Below are positions 21,975 through 30,667 of a DNA stretch of 64,000 nucleotides, piece after piece. The position numbers were made by a program, and so were the translations under genes. Below the pieces are notes generated by a model, which saw only the letters and a program-made list of their open reading frames with translations, did no database searches and was not told where the DNA came from. Position 1 is the first letter of the stretch, and every line of letters starts with the position of its first letter. Source of the DNA: an uncultured Prevotella sp. (GTDB lineage Bacteria; Bacteroidota; Bacteroidia; Bacteroidales; Bacteroidaceae). The stretch spans positions 32,417 to 96,416 of the forward strand of contig CAMOGW010000006.1 of the NCBI GenBank assembly GCA_946614435.1, given 5' to 3'.

Positions 21975-22150
21975 GGCTGTATCAAACCGTCATATAACCG
22001 CAATCGTACAACTGTTTAGCCAAAATCACATCATGATGTAGCCAAGATTACGATATGGCTTAACCAAGATTATACTACGGGATTGCCTATATTGCATCAC
22101 GATTTAGGAGAAAACAGTTTGTGATTTAGCTGCGCAATATTGTGGATATG
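21975..22150. repeat. 22-bp-period degenerate array (locus 3, 8 units)
   Basis: Units start at 21975, 21997, 22019, 22041, 22063, 22085, 22107 and 22129. Five of the middle ones share the opening RCC(A/T)A(A/G/T)AT(T/C), and most units end in TTA, GTA or ATA; the centre is variable. The best units read GCCAAGATTACGATATGG then CTTA, and ACCAAGATTATACTACGG then GATT. The array ends against the 3' end of the glycosyltransferase gene. Confidence 0.85.
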
Positions 22151-22151
22151 G

Positions 22152-23051
22152 CTATTTCAGCCAGAACACTAACTGCGACTTCAGGGAGATGTACTTCAGG
22201 TAGCCGGAACTGACGGCACGCCAAAAGACGGCGGGCTTGTCTTTGAAGGGAATGAGGTGAGCTGTGTAGAAAACAAGGGTGAGCGTGTAGCGTGCAAACT
22301 TGTGGATGATGGGTGAACGGTGATAGCGCAACAGCTCGTCGATGACGGTGAGATAGCAGTCAACATTGTAGCGTGAGAAACGGGTGCCCATAGTCGAAGC
22401 CGGTCTGACGCGATGGGTGACGAAGCATTTCTTCAGACAATAGACGCGGTTGCTCTGCAGGGTGAGCTTGGTGGTGAAGAGCTCGTCTTCGTGGATGATG
22501 CCCTCGTGGAAAAGCAGCTTGATGCGCTCCAGATAGCTGCGCCGGATGAACAGCAGCCACACCACGCAACTGTGCTTCCGCTCGTTGAGCACACGACGCA
22601 GCAGCTCCTCGCCGCGATAAGGCTTGCGTTCTTCAAAAAGATGGGTGCGCTTGTAGTTCCACGGCAATTCCTGTGCGCCCTCTTCGCGCTTGACGTCGCC
22701 ATCGAAGAAGATGAAGTCGGCCTGTGTGGTCTCGGCATATTCATAGCACTGTCGGAGGGCATCGGTGCCGATGAGGTCGTCGGAGTCCATGAAGTAGATG
22801 TAGTCGCCCGTGGCCTGGCGCAGCGCCTTGTTGCGTGCAGCCGACTGTCCCTGATTGTCCTGATAGAAATAGTGGATGCGCTCGTCGTGCTGCTGCATGC
22901 GTCTCACGATGTCGGCACTATTGTCGGTTGAGCCATCGTCGGTCACCAGAATTTCAATGTCGGACAGTGTCTGTTGACAGAGGCACTGAAGGGTCTGTTC
23001 CAAATATTGACCGGTGTTATAGACGGGTATGATAATGCTGACTTTTGGCAT
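22152..23051 (-). CDS. Glycosyltransferase family 2
   Basis: This 299-residue GT-A enzyme starts MPKVSIIIPVYNTGQYLE and has TDDGSTDNS and the metal-binding DSDD motif (YIYFMDSDDLIG). It transfers a sugar from a nucleotide donor onto a growing surface polysaccharide. I use the start at 23051: a -7 element (23071-23079) lies inside the longer open frame to 23168. It is divergent from the next glycosyltransferase and opens the polysaccharide cluster. Acceptor and donor are unknown. Confidence 0.9.
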   Translation of the reverse strand: MPKVSIIIPVYNTGQYLEQTLQCLCQQTLSDIEILVTDDGSTDNSADIVRRMQQHDERIHYFYQDNQGQSAARNKALRQATGDYIYFMDSDDLIGTDALRQCYEYAETTQADFIFFDGDVKREEGAQELPWNYKRTHLFEERKPYRGEELLRRVLNERKHSCVVWLLFIRRSYLERIKLLFHEGIIHEDELFTTKLTLQSNRVYCLKKCFVTHRVRPASTMGTRFSRYNVDCYLTVIDELLRYHRSPIIHKFARYTLTLVFYTAHLIPFKDKPAVFWRAVSSGYLKYISLKSQLVFWLK

Positions 23052-23070
23052 GGCTTTTTGAAAAAACTTG

Positions 23071-23079
23071 GCAAAGATA
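23071..23079 (-). promoter_or_regulatory. -7 element for the GT2 gene
   Basis: The minus strand reads TATCTTTGC, 20 bases before the start at 23051; it fixes the start choice. Confidence 0.65.
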
Positions 23080-23111
23080 GCGGTTTTGTGTGGTTTTTCC
23101 AAATTAATTCG

Positions 23112-23120
23112 TATTTTTGC
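23112..23120 (+). promoter_or_regulatory. -7 element for the divergent GT4 gene
   Basis: TATTTTTGC is followed by the start codon candidates at 23131 and 23149. The two divergent promoters are 32 bases apart. Confidence 0.65.
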
Positions 23121-23148
23121 AATCGAAAAAATGCAAAAAGCTGACACA

Positions 23149-24300
23149 ATGGAAGCCCGAAAGCACAAAATCGTCTATTGCACGCCTGCCCTTTACATGG
23201 CAGGAGGCGTAGAACGTGTGCTCACGCTGAAGGCCAATTATTTTGCCGAGCACTATGGCTACGACATCACCATCATCCTGACCGACGGCAAGGACAAGCC
23301 GTTCTTCTATCCGTTGTCGGAGAAGGTCAGGGTGATCAATCTCGACATCAATTTCGAAGAACTCTGGACCTGCTCCTTCGTCAGGAAGATTTTCGTCTAT
23401 CTCAGAAAGCAGCACCTGTTTCGCAAGCGGCTCTCAGAGGAGCTGATGCGACTGCGCCCCGACATCACCGTGAGTCTGCTGCGAAGGGAAATCAATTTTC
23501 TTTGCGACATCAAAGACGGAAGCCGGAAGATGGGCGAGCTGCACGTGAACCGTGCCAACTATCGCAACTTCGAAGCCAATGAGGCGAACTTCGTGAAGAA
23601 CCTGTTTGCCAGGTTCTGGATGCGTAGCTTGGTGTCGAAGCTGAAGAAGTTGGACCAGTTTGTGGTGCTTACCGAGGAAGACCGTCAGGCCTGGCCGGAA
23701 CTGAGCAACGTGAGCGTCATACCCGATCCGCTGTCGTTCGAACCAACTCGTCAGAGTCCATTGACAGAGCATCAGGTCATTGCCGTCGGGCGATATGTTT
23801 ACCAGAAAGGCTTCGACCTACTGCTGCAAGCGTGGAGCAGGGTAGAGAAGGCTTGTCCTGAGTGGCAGCTCTCTATTTACGGAATGGGCGACCGCACTCC
23901 CTATGAACAGCAGGCAGCAGCACTGGGACTGGATATGAGTCGCTGTCACTTGGAAAGCACTACTCCCGACATTCAGGCAGCCTATTGTCGCAGTTCGCTT
24001 TTTGCGTTCAGCTCCCGCTTCGAGGGCTTCGGAATGGTGCTTGTCGAGGCAATGGCCTGCGGACTGCCTGTGGTGTCGTTCGATTGTCCTTGCGGCCCGA
24101 AAGACATTATCACCGATGGTGAAGACGGACTGTTGGTGAAAACGGGTGAGGTAGGCCAGTTTGCCGATGCCTTGATACGGCTGATGCAGAGCGAAGAGCT
24201 GAGACGGGAGATGGCCAGTCACGCCTTGGAGAACGTGAAGCGCTATCGTTTAGACGTGCTGGCTATGCGCTGGAAGCAATTGTTTGATCATATAGCATAA
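23149..24300 (+). CDS. Glycosyltransferase family 4
   Basis: This 383-residue GT-B enzyme has the N-terminal ALYMAGGVERV glycine-rich acceptor loop, GRYVYQKGFDLLLQAW at the start of the donor domain, and the GT4 E-x7-E motif EGFGMVLVE followed by AMACGLPVVSFDC. It is cytosolic or membrane-peripheral and takes part in surface glycan assembly. I choose the start at 23149 because ATG 23131 is only about 10 bases beyond the -7 box; an alternative start there cannot be excluded. The next gene starts 2 bases after the stop. It is a close relative of the GT4 genes at 27.4 and 30.7 kb. Confidence 0.9.
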   Translation: MEARKHKIVYCTPALYMAGGVERVLTLKANYFAEHYGYDITIILTDGKDKPFFYPLSEKVRVINLDINFEELWTCSFVRKIFVYLRKQHLFRKRLSEELMRLRPDITVSLLRREINFLCDIKDGSRKMGELHVNRANYRNFEANEANFVKNLFARFWMRSLVSKLKKLDQFVVLTEEDRQAWPELSNVSVIPDPLSFEPTRQSPLTEHQVIAVGRYVYQKGFDLLLQAWSRVEKACPEWQLSIYGMGDRTPYEQQAAALGLDMSRCHLESTTPDIQAAYCRSSLFAFSSRFEGFGMVLVEAMACGLPVVSFDCPCGPKDIITDGEDGLLVKTGEVGQFADALIRLMQSEELRREMASHALENVKRYRLDVLAMRWKQLFDHIA

Positions 24301-24302
24301 GC

Positions 24303-25151
24303 ATGATGGCTTGGTATGAGAAATATCTTTCCGTTTACGGAAAACCCTTTCAGGAAGTTCCCCGGCAGGTGGTGGACGAGGCCCGTGAGCGACTGGCTGC
24401 CTTGCAGAGCAGTGAGCCTCTGATCTCGGTAGTGATGATAGCCTACAACGAGGCCCGCAGGCTGTCGGCCTGTCTGTGGTCGCTCAGCGAACTACAGACG
24501 AAATATCCCATTGAGATTCTGGGTGTGAACAACAATTCGAAGGACGAGACCGAGCAAGTGTATCAGGCTTTCGGGATTCCTTACTACAACGAGACAAAGC
24601 AGAGTCCCGGCTTCGCCAGACAGTGCGGCTTGCAACACGCGCGCGGCAAGTACCATTTCTTTATAGATGCCGACACGTGCTACCCGCCACAGTACGTCGA
24701 TCTGATGATGAAGAAGCTCACGCAGCCCGACGTGTCGTGTGTGGGCACGCTCTGGAGCTTCTATCCCGACGAGCAGCACTCGGCCTTTGGACTGTTCTGC
24801 TTTGAGACCATTCGCGACACGTTTCTTTGGATTCAGCATTTCAAGCGGCCCGAACTGTGCATACGCGGCATGACTTTCGCGTTTCGTGCCGACTATGCCC
24901 GTCAGGTGGAGCTGCGTACCGACATCCGTCGGGGAGAGGACGGCTCGCTGGCGCTGGAACTGAAACGGTTCGGAAAGATAGCGTTCCTCTACGATCGCAA
25001 GGCTCGTCCCGTCACGGGCTATGGCACACTGAACGAAGGTTCTTTGCTCCAAAGCTTGTGGAACCGGGCCAAATTCCAGCTACGCGGCATTGGTCGCATC
25101 TTCTACAAGACCGACCATTACGAAGATTCCGAAGAGAATCTGGTGAAATAA
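24303..25151 (+). CDS. Glycosyltransferase family 2
   Basis: This 282-residue GT-A protein contains LISVVMIAYNEARRLSACLWS (about 41-61), the NNNSKDET segment, and FFIDADT as the metal-binding DxD motif. A C-terminal amphipathic region (LWNRAKFQLRGIGRIFY) may bind the membrane. It begins 2 bases after the GT4 stop, so the pair is co-transcribed and probably acts on the same polysaccharide. It is convergent with the following minus-strand GT2 gene, 18 bases away. Donor sugar unknown. Confidence 0.88.
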   Translation: MMAWYEKYLSVYGKPFQEVPRQVVDEARERLAALQSSEPLISVVMIAYNEARRLSACLWSLSELQTKYPIEILGVNNNSKDETEQVYQAFGIPYYNETKQSPGFARQCGLQHARGKYHFFIDADTCYPPQYVDLMMKKLTQPDVSCVGTLWSFYPDEQHSAFGLFCFETIRDTFLWIQHFKRPELCIRGMTFAFRADYARQVELRTDIRRGEDGSLALELKRFGKIAFLYDRKARPVTGYGTLNEGSLLQSLWNRAKFQLRGIGRIFYKTDHYEDSEENLVK

Positions 25152-25169
25152 AGGAAAGCGCTTTCTTCT

Positions 25170-26114
25170 TCAGAACAGTTTGTGCTTGACGGCTTTCAGC
25201 ACACACTTGGCATAGCGCTTGAAGGAGATGCTATGCTTCGTGCGGTTCAGCAGCCAGAACCAGCAGCGTGAAGCGAAGTTCTTGCGAATGTCGAACTCCA
25301 CCATGTCGTCGATCTCGCTGTACTCATATTTCCGTGCATCGCGCTTGATAAGCTCCACGAGCCGCTGGTCGTCGGCATTGTCGGGATGCTTGTCCGACAC
25401 GAAGTCCAGTCGCCACTTCACTGAAGCGCGAACAGCTTCAATCTTGTCTTCGATACATTTCAGGTCGTGGCTGATGGAGAGACCGTTGCCGCGATACTGG
25501 AATCCCACCTCTTTCGTGTTGGCCACACCGTGGGTAGCGGCAGCGATGAAGGCGCTGATGTCGTCGCTCTGCCAGCCGAAGGGCAGCTTGAAGAAGCCGC
25601 CGTTCTTGCAAAGTGTCTCAGTCTTGAAGAGCCAGTCGCCGAGGTGTGAGTTGCGCGGATTATAGATGAGCGAATAGACCGACTCCCATTCGGGGCGCTC
25701 CTCCAGCAGGCAAACGAACTTTGAGTCGTCGTCGATGATCTCGCTGCGGGCATGAAACAAGTCCAGTTCAGGATACTTCCCTATCAGCTCTGCAAAGTCC
25801 TGCAGGCAGCGGGGTGTCAGGTTGTCGTCATCGCCCATGCAAATCAGATAGTCGCCAGTAGCGTGGCTCAGGCAGATGTTCCAGTTGTCCACCACGTCGC
25901 GAGCTCCACAGTTCTTGGCATTCTTGAAGTAGCGAATGCGCGGATCAGAGTATTGGGCTACGATGCAGTCCAAGTCGTAGGGCGAGGCATCGTTTACGAT
26001 GATGACTTCATAGTTCTGATACGTCTGCGCCAGCACGCTGTCGATGGTCTCCTTCAGGTATTTGTCCTTGAAGGCAGGAATCGTGACACTGAATTTTATA
26101 TCGTTTGCACTCAT
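25170..26114 (-). CDS. Glycosyltransferase family 2
   Basis: This 314-residue GT-A protein starts FSVTIPAFKDKYLKETIDSVL a few residues in and carries IVNDASP and CMGDDDN, the metal-binding aspartates. I use the ATG at 26114 because the -7 element (26135-26143) overlaps the longer frame's start at 26138. It is oriented opposite to its neighbours, with its promoter beside that of the ATP-grasp gene. The C-terminus is basic and hydrophobic, suggesting membrane association. Donor and acceptor are unknown. Confidence 0.88.
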   Translation of the reverse strand: MSANDIKFSVTIPAFKDKYLKETIDSVLAQTYQNYEVIIVNDASPYDLDCIVAQYSDPRIRYFKNAKNCGARDVVDNWNICLSHATGDYLICMGDDDNLTPRCLQDFAELIGKYPELDLFHARSEIIDDDSKFVCLLEERPEWESVYSLIYNPRNSHLGDWLFKTETLCKNGGFFKLPFGWQSDDISAFIAAATHGVANTKEVGFQYRGNGLSISHDLKCIEDKIEAVRASVKWRLDFVSDKHPDNADDQRLVELIKRDARKYEYSEIDDMVEFDIRKNFASRCWFWLLNRTKHSISFKRYAKCVLKAVKHKLF

Positions 26115-26134
26115 ATTTCCGTTAAAAAAGTGTT

Positions 26135-26143
26135 GCAAAAGTA
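26135..26143 (-). promoter_or_regulatory. -7 element for the minus-strand GT2 gene
   Basis: The minus strand reads TACTTTTGC. It lies 20 bases before the chosen start. Confidence 0.6.
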
Positions 26144-26185
26144 CGAATTATTTATTGAATAGCCACTATTATTCGTTTATTTTTT

Positions 26186-26194
26186 TAACTTTGC
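26186..26194 (+). promoter_or_regulatory. -7 element for the ATP-grasp operon
   Basis: TAACTTTGC immediately precedes an ATG at 26195, so transcription must start after it; this favours the later start at 26216. Confidence 0.65.
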
Positions 26195-26215
26195 ATGCGT
26201 ATTAAGAAAGTAATC

Positions 26216-27373
26216 ATGGATTTGCTATCGCATAAGTTTATCATCATAGGCAGCGACCATAGCAACACACTGGGGCAAATCAGGTGTCTGGGCGAACATG
26301 GCATTCGCCCGATTGTGGTCATTACCGAGCAGGAACCTTTCATCATCACCAAGAGCCGCTATCTTGGCGAGCTCCATCAGGTGAGCTCCATTGCCGAGGC
26401 ACCGCGCTATGTGGCTGAGCACTGGGGCAATGAGCCGGTGAAGCCTTTCCTCTATACCGATCGCGACGACTTCATGTGTGCCATCGACGATTGCTACGAC
26501 CTGCTCGAAGGGAAGTTCTATTTCTGGAATGCAGGGCAGAAGGGACGCATACGCCAGCTCATCAATAAGGAAGAACAAATGGCGCTGGCTCATGAATGCG
26601 GGCTGAACATAATTCCTACTGAGCAGGTGAAGCGGGGCGAACTGCCGCACACGCTCAGCTATCCCATCTTCACCAAGGCTTCCAACTCGCTGAATCCCTA
26701 TTGGAAGGCAAACTGCTTTGTGTGCCACGACGAGCAAGAACTGCTCGATGCCTATCAGCACATGGGCATCGACGAGGTGCTGCTGCAGAAATATATCGTC
26801 AAGAAAGACGAAACGCCCATTGAGGGCATTAGTATTGACGGCGGACGCGAAGTGGCGCTGCTGGTCAAGAAGTCGTCGTTCCGATTTGCCAACAACGGCT
26901 TCGGTGTGTATAGTCAGATCACGCCCTTTGACGATGCCGGGCTCGAACGGCAGGTGACCCAGTTCATGCGTGCAGCTCGCTATACGGGCATCTTCGAACT
27001 GGAGCTAATCGTCGATGCCAGCGGAACGGCTTATTTCATGGAAGTGAACTTCAGGAATACGATGTTCAATCATGCCTGTGCTGACTATGGAGCCAATCTT
27101 CCCTGGCTCTTTGCCAAATGGACGGTGCAGGGGCATATAGACAAGTCGGATGTGCAGTTGAGACCATTGCCGCTGACCGTGATGTATGAAATAGAAGACC
27201 TGAAAGAGTCGGTCGCTCACGGCAATACCTCGCTATGGCAGTGGCTGGCCGATTTCCGAAGTGCTGACTCCTATCTCTATATCGATAATCGTGACATGGG
27301 ACCCTTCTGGGCCTTGCTGCGACGCAAGTTGAACAATGGAGTGCGAGGGCTGCTCGGACTGAAAAAACGATAA
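26216..27373 (+). CDS. ATP-grasp domain protein in the polysaccharide cluster
   Basis: This 385-residue protein has an N-terminal nucleotide-binding-like domain (HKFIIIGSDHSNTLGQIRCLG) and an ATP-grasp domain at about 105-320, with FTKASNS, QKYIVKKDETPIEGISIDGG and the metal/ATP motif FELELIVDASGTAYFMEVNFR. ATP-grasp enzymes join a carboxylate to an amine or thiol through an acyl phosphate. Within a glycan cluster it may add an amino acid or amide to a sugar acid. That role is inferred. The next GT4 gene follows after 5 bases, starting a tightly packed five-gene operon to 31816. I moved the start from 26195 because of the promoter position. Confidence 0.78.
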   Translation: MDLLSHKFIIIGSDHSNTLGQIRCLGEHGIRPIVVITEQEPFIITKSRYLGELHQVSSIAEAPRYVAEHWGNEPVKPFLYTDRDDFMCAIDDCYDLLEGKFYFWNAGQKGRIRQLINKEEQMALAHECGLNIIPTEQVKRGELPHTLSYPIFTKASNSLNPYWKANCFVCHDEQELLDAYQHMGIDEVLLQKYIVKKDETPIEGISIDGGREVALLVKKSSFRFANNGFGVYSQITPFDDAGLERQVTQFMRAARYTGIFELELIVDASGTAYFMEVNFRNTMFNHACADYGANLPWLFAKWTVQGHIDKSDVQLRPLPLTVMYEIEDLKESVAHGNTSLWQWLADFRSADSYLYIDNRDMGPFWALLRRKLNNGVRGLLGLKKR

Positions 27374-27378
27374 CGCTT

Positions 27379-28530
27379 ATGACGATTGCCTACATCTATC
27401 CTGCATTCATCAACATTGGCGGTGCCGATAAAATCATTATCAGCAAAGCCAACTACATGGCCGACCATTGGGGCTATGAAGTCTATCTGATCACAGACTC
27501 CCAGAACGGACTACCCACGTTCTTCCCCCTCTCTCCCAAGGTGCATCTCATCGACCTCGACATCAACTTCTTCCAGCAGTACCAGTACGCGCCGCTGAAG
27601 CGACTGATGGTCTATCTGAAGCTGATGCGCCGCTACCGGAAGGCGATGGAGCGCACCTTGCAGCAGATACGTCCCGACATCATCATCTCTACCTTCAGTC
27701 GCGATGCCAAGTTCGTAGGCTTGTTCAAGAAATACTCGAAGGCTGCCATTGCCGAGGTACACACCACGAAGAAGAACATTCGGGCACTGCCCAACCTGCG
27801 GCTGAAGGGTGGATTCTACATCTTCTTGGCGGCCTACATCGAGCGGCAACTGAACAACTCGGCCAAGCGCTTCGACGAGGTGGTGGTGCTCAACTCGCTT
27901 GAAGAAGACCTCTGGAAGCGAGTGAGGAAAGTAAGGGTCATCCATAATGCCGTGCAGTACTACCCCGAGGAGGAGAATGAGCTGAAGGCTAAGAACGTCA
28001 TCTATGTGGGGCGTGCCGAATACGAGAAAGCCCCTGACCGGCTGATTGACGTTTGGCGAGTGGTGGCCGAGAAGCATCCCGACTGGACGGTGAGCATGTA
28101 CTGCACCGGAGCCATGCTCGACAAGCTGAAAGCCAGGGTCCGTGACTACGGTCTGGAGCAGCAAGTGCGGTTCATGCCCCCCACCAAGGACATGCTGTTG
28201 GCCTATATGTCCAGCTCCATCTGTGTGCTCACGTCCCGCTACGAAGGCTTCCCCGTGGTGCTGCAGGAGGCGATGGGGTGCGGCATACCCTGCGTGTCGT
28301 TCAACTGTCCCAGCGGTCCGCGCTACATCATCACCGATCATGAGGACGGCTATCTGGTAAGAGACGGCGACATCGACGGCTTTGCCGAGAAGGTGTGCCT
28401 GCTGATGGAGGACGAGGCACTGCGCCGCAGGCTGGGCCGTCAGGCCAAGCAGTCGATGGCACGCTATGGGGCCGATGTAATCATGGCGCAATGGCGCGAA
28501 CTGTTTGAACGATTAACGAAAGGAAAGTAA
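27379..28530 (+). CDS. Glycosyltransferase family 4
   Basis: This 383-residue GT-B enzyme contains FINIGGADKIIISKANYMADHWGY-type acceptor-loop residues near the N-terminus, NVIYVGRAEYEKAPDRLIDVW at the start of the donor domain, and the E-x7-E motif EGFPVVLQE with AMGCGIPCVSFNCPSGP. It lies between the ATP-grasp gene and the beta-propeller gene, with 5- and 4-base gaps, so it is in the same transcript. Family recognition is secure; sugar and linkage are not. Confidence 0.9.
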   Translation: MTIAYIYPAFINIGGADKIIISKANYMADHWGYEVYLITDSQNGLPTFFPLSPKVHLIDLDINFFQQYQYAPLKRLMVYLKLMRRYRKAMERTLQQIRPDIIISTFSRDAKFVGLFKKYSKAAIAEVHTTKKNIRALPNLRLKGGFYIFLAAYIERQLNNSAKRFDEVVVLNSLEEDLWKRVRKVRVIHNAVQYYPEEENELKAKNVIYVGRAEYEKAPDRLIDVWRVVAEKHPDWTVSMYCTGAMLDKLKARVRDYGLEQQVRFMPPTKDMLLAYMSSSICVLTSRYEGFPVVLQEAMGCGIPCVSFNCPSGPRYIITDHEDGYLVRDGDIDGFAEKVCLLMEDEALRRRLGRQAKQSMARYGADVIMAQWRELFERLTKGK

Positions 28531-28534
28531 CCTC

Positions 28535-29482
28535 ATGCTCAACCGACTATTCAGAAAAGAAGGCGCCTTCGCAGCGGCCATCTTTGCCAGCGACAGGCTC
28601 TCGCTCGATGCACTCAACGAGCAGCAGCTGGTCTATAAGCTCGATATCAAGGGGCTGTGGAAGCCGAAGCCCGTGCTCTTCCAGGCCGATTCGTTCCTTT
28701 TTGTGAAGGGCGACGAGCTGTTTCTCTTCTATGAGTTGCAGCACTGGGACGATCCGGGGGTGATTGCAATGGTGAAGACACGCGACTTGCGGTCGTGGAC
28801 AGCACCAGTCATCGTGCTCCGCCAGCCGTTCCACCTGTCATTCCCCTACGTGTTCGAGGACCACGGTCAGGTCTATATGGTGCCTGAGTCGCAGGAGAGC
28901 GATGCCATCCATCTGTTTAAGGCCGACGATGCCGGGCTCACTTCTTTTTCCAAAGTGCGCACACTCCTGCATCAGGAGCGGAAGAACGGCATACACTACA
29001 ACTTCAACGACAGCCACATCTACCTGAAGGACGGCACATACTATCTGTTCACTTCCTATCAGCGCGACTGGCTCTACTATCAGGAACTCTATGTGACCGA
29101 TGATTTGTTGCACGGCGAGTTCCGTCGGCATCCGTCTTCGCCCATCTGCACCAGCAACGAGTTCGGGCGCAATGGCGGCTCGCTCATCACCATCGACGGA
29201 CGGTTGCTGCGCGTCACTCAGGACTGCCATCAAGACTATGGCACCAACGTATCGCTCATGGAGATTTCCCGACTCTCGCCAACCGAATATGAAGAGCATC
29301 TGTGGCGGCAGAACGTGTTGCCCGCGAACAGCATCTTCCGTGAGGGAGGGCATCAGCTGAACATAGCCCGTTTCAAGCATCAATACGTCTTTGCCACTGA
29401 TTACAGGCAAGCACGCTGGGCATGGTACAAGCTCTGGGTGGCAATACTTGTCAAACTAAAACTGCACGAGCATAAAGGATGA
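28535..29482 (+). CDS. Beta-propeller protein related to GINT1 N-terminal / GH43-like domains
   Basis: This 315-residue protein has no signal peptide. Repeated blade patterns (LFVKGDELFLFYELQHW, FPYVFEDHGQVYMVPESQES, DSHIYLKDGTYYLFTS) look like a five-bladed propeller as in GH43/GH32 enzymes. The closest family I recognise is the N-terminal domain of glucosamine inositolphosphorylceramide transferase-like proteins, often found beside glycosyltransferases. It overlaps the next gene by 4 bases. Whether it has catalytic activity or binds glycan precursors is unclear. Confidence 0.65.
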   Translation: MLNRLFRKEGAFAAAIFASDRLSLDALNEQQLVYKLDIKGLWKPKPVLFQADSFLFVKGDELFLFYELQHWDDPGVIAMVKTRDLRSWTAPVIVLRQPFHLSFPYVFEDHGQVYMVPESQESDAIHLFKADDAGLTSFSKVRTLLHQERKNGIHYNFNDSHIYLKDGTYYLFTSYQRDWLYYQELYVTDDLLHGEFRRHPSSPICTSNEFGRNGGSLITIDGRLLRVTQDCHQDYGTNVSLMEISRLSPTEYEEHLWRQNVLPANSIFREGGHQLNIARFKHQYVFATDYRQARWAWYKLWVAILVKLKLHEHKG

Positions 29483-30654
29483 AAATACTCTTTCTGGTCT
29501 ATCACGGCTTCTCTGACGTGAGCGGCATATCCAAGAAAATACACTATCAGGTGAAAGGCTTGTGGCAGAATGGCCATGAGGTTCATCTGTGTTACTACGA
29601 CCGTGGGGAGAACGGCCACTGGCAGCGACTGGTCAGCGTTGAGAACGGGCGCACTGCGGTCACTCACGTGATTGAAGACTACGGCACGGGGCGTATGGCT
29701 GGTCTGCGGCAACGCACGTCGTACGGTGCGCTGCGCGACTACTGCGTGCTCAACGGCATTCAGATGGTCTATGCCCGTTGTTTCCAGAATGCCAATCCCT
29801 GGCTGGTCAGCTTCTTCCGCGAGCTGAAAGCGGCAGGCATCAAGAGCGTGATGGAGATACCCACCTATCCTTACGATCAGGAGTTTCAGGGGTTTTCGCG
29901 CATCGAGCGGCTTCAGCTCCGCATCGACCAGCTCTATCGCAGGAAGCTGGCACGGCAGTTAGAGGCCATCGTCACCTTCACCAGCGAGCAGCAGATCTTC
30001 GGTCAGCGCACCATCAACATCAGCAACGGGGTCGATTTCGACAGCATGCCCCTGCATCAGCGTGTCGATACTTCTCGCGAGCTTCATCTCATCGGTGTGG
30101 CCGAGGTTCACTTCTGGCATGGCTACGACCGCCTGATAGCCGGACTGGGCGAGTACTACCGAGCCGCTTCGGCCACTCAGGTGAAGCCCGTCTATTTCCA
30201 CATCGTGGGCGGTGTGTGGAAGAGCGAGATGCACAACTCCGAGCATGCGCCCGGCTTTGCCGAGCTGATAGCGAAGTATGGCCTGCAGGACAAGGTCATC
30301 TTCCACGACCAGCTGTTTGGCGAAGCCCTGAACGCCGTGTTCGAGCAGTCGGCGTTCGCCATCGGCAGTCTGGCGCGCCATCGCAGTGGCATCAGCGACA
30401 TCAAGACACTGAAGAACCGCGAGTATGCCAGTCGCGGACTGCCCTTCGTCTATTCCGAGAACGACAGCGACTTCGACCATCAGCCCTACGTGCTGAAGGT
30501 GCCTGCCGACGAGTCGCCCGTTGACGTGGCCCGCATCGTGGCCTTCGAGGAGCAGCTGCGCATGTCGCCGCTTGAGATCAGGCAGACCGTGGAGCATCTG
30601 TCATGGAAGGTGCAGATGGCGAAAGTAGTGAGTGAAGTGCAGTCAGAGTGTTAG
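29479..30654 (+). CDS. GT-B glycosyltransferase
   Basis: This 391-residue protein has a Rossmann-like N-terminus (MKILFLVYHGFSDVSGISKKI), a mid-protein hinge at ISNGVDFDSMPL, and a C-terminal donor domain (LHLIGVAEVHFWHGYDRLI, FHIVGG, SGISDIKTLKNREYASRGLP). It lacks the simple EGFG-type motif of its GT4 neighbours, so it belongs to a more distant GT4/GT1-like group. ATGA overlap with the propeller gene indicates translational coupling. Function within the glycan cluster is inferred. Confidence 0.78.
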   Translation: MKILFLVYHGFSDVSGISKKIHYQVKGLWQNGHEVHLCYYDRGENGHWQRLVSVENGRTAVTHVIEDYGTGRMAGLRQRTSYGALRDYCVLNGIQMVYARCFQNANPWLVSFFRELKAAGIKSVMEIPTYPYDQEFQGFSRIERLQLRIDQLYRRKLARQLEAIVTFTSEQQIFGQRTINISNGVDFDSMPLHQRVDTSRELHLIGVAEVHFWHGYDRLIAGLGEYYRAASATQVKPVYFHIVGGVWKSEMHNSEHAPGFAELIAKYGLQDKVIFHDQLFGEALNAVFEQSAFAIGSLARHRSGISDIKTLKNREYASRGLPFVYSENDSDFDHQPYVLKVPADESPVDVARIVAFEEQLRMSPLEIRQTVEHLSWKVQMAKVVSEVQSEC

Positions 30655-30667
30655 TGAGTGAAGAGCT

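Larger units (their letters stand above)
21640..22151. other. Intergenic region made of repeats
   Basis: No gene is visible between the thrA promoter and the downstream end of the first glycosyltransferase. From left to right it holds a CTCCCCTCGAATTCGAGGAG-type palindrome (21722-21747), an inverted GGAGCAGATG cluster (21805-21896), and a 22-bp-period array (21975-22150). Confidence 0.7.
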
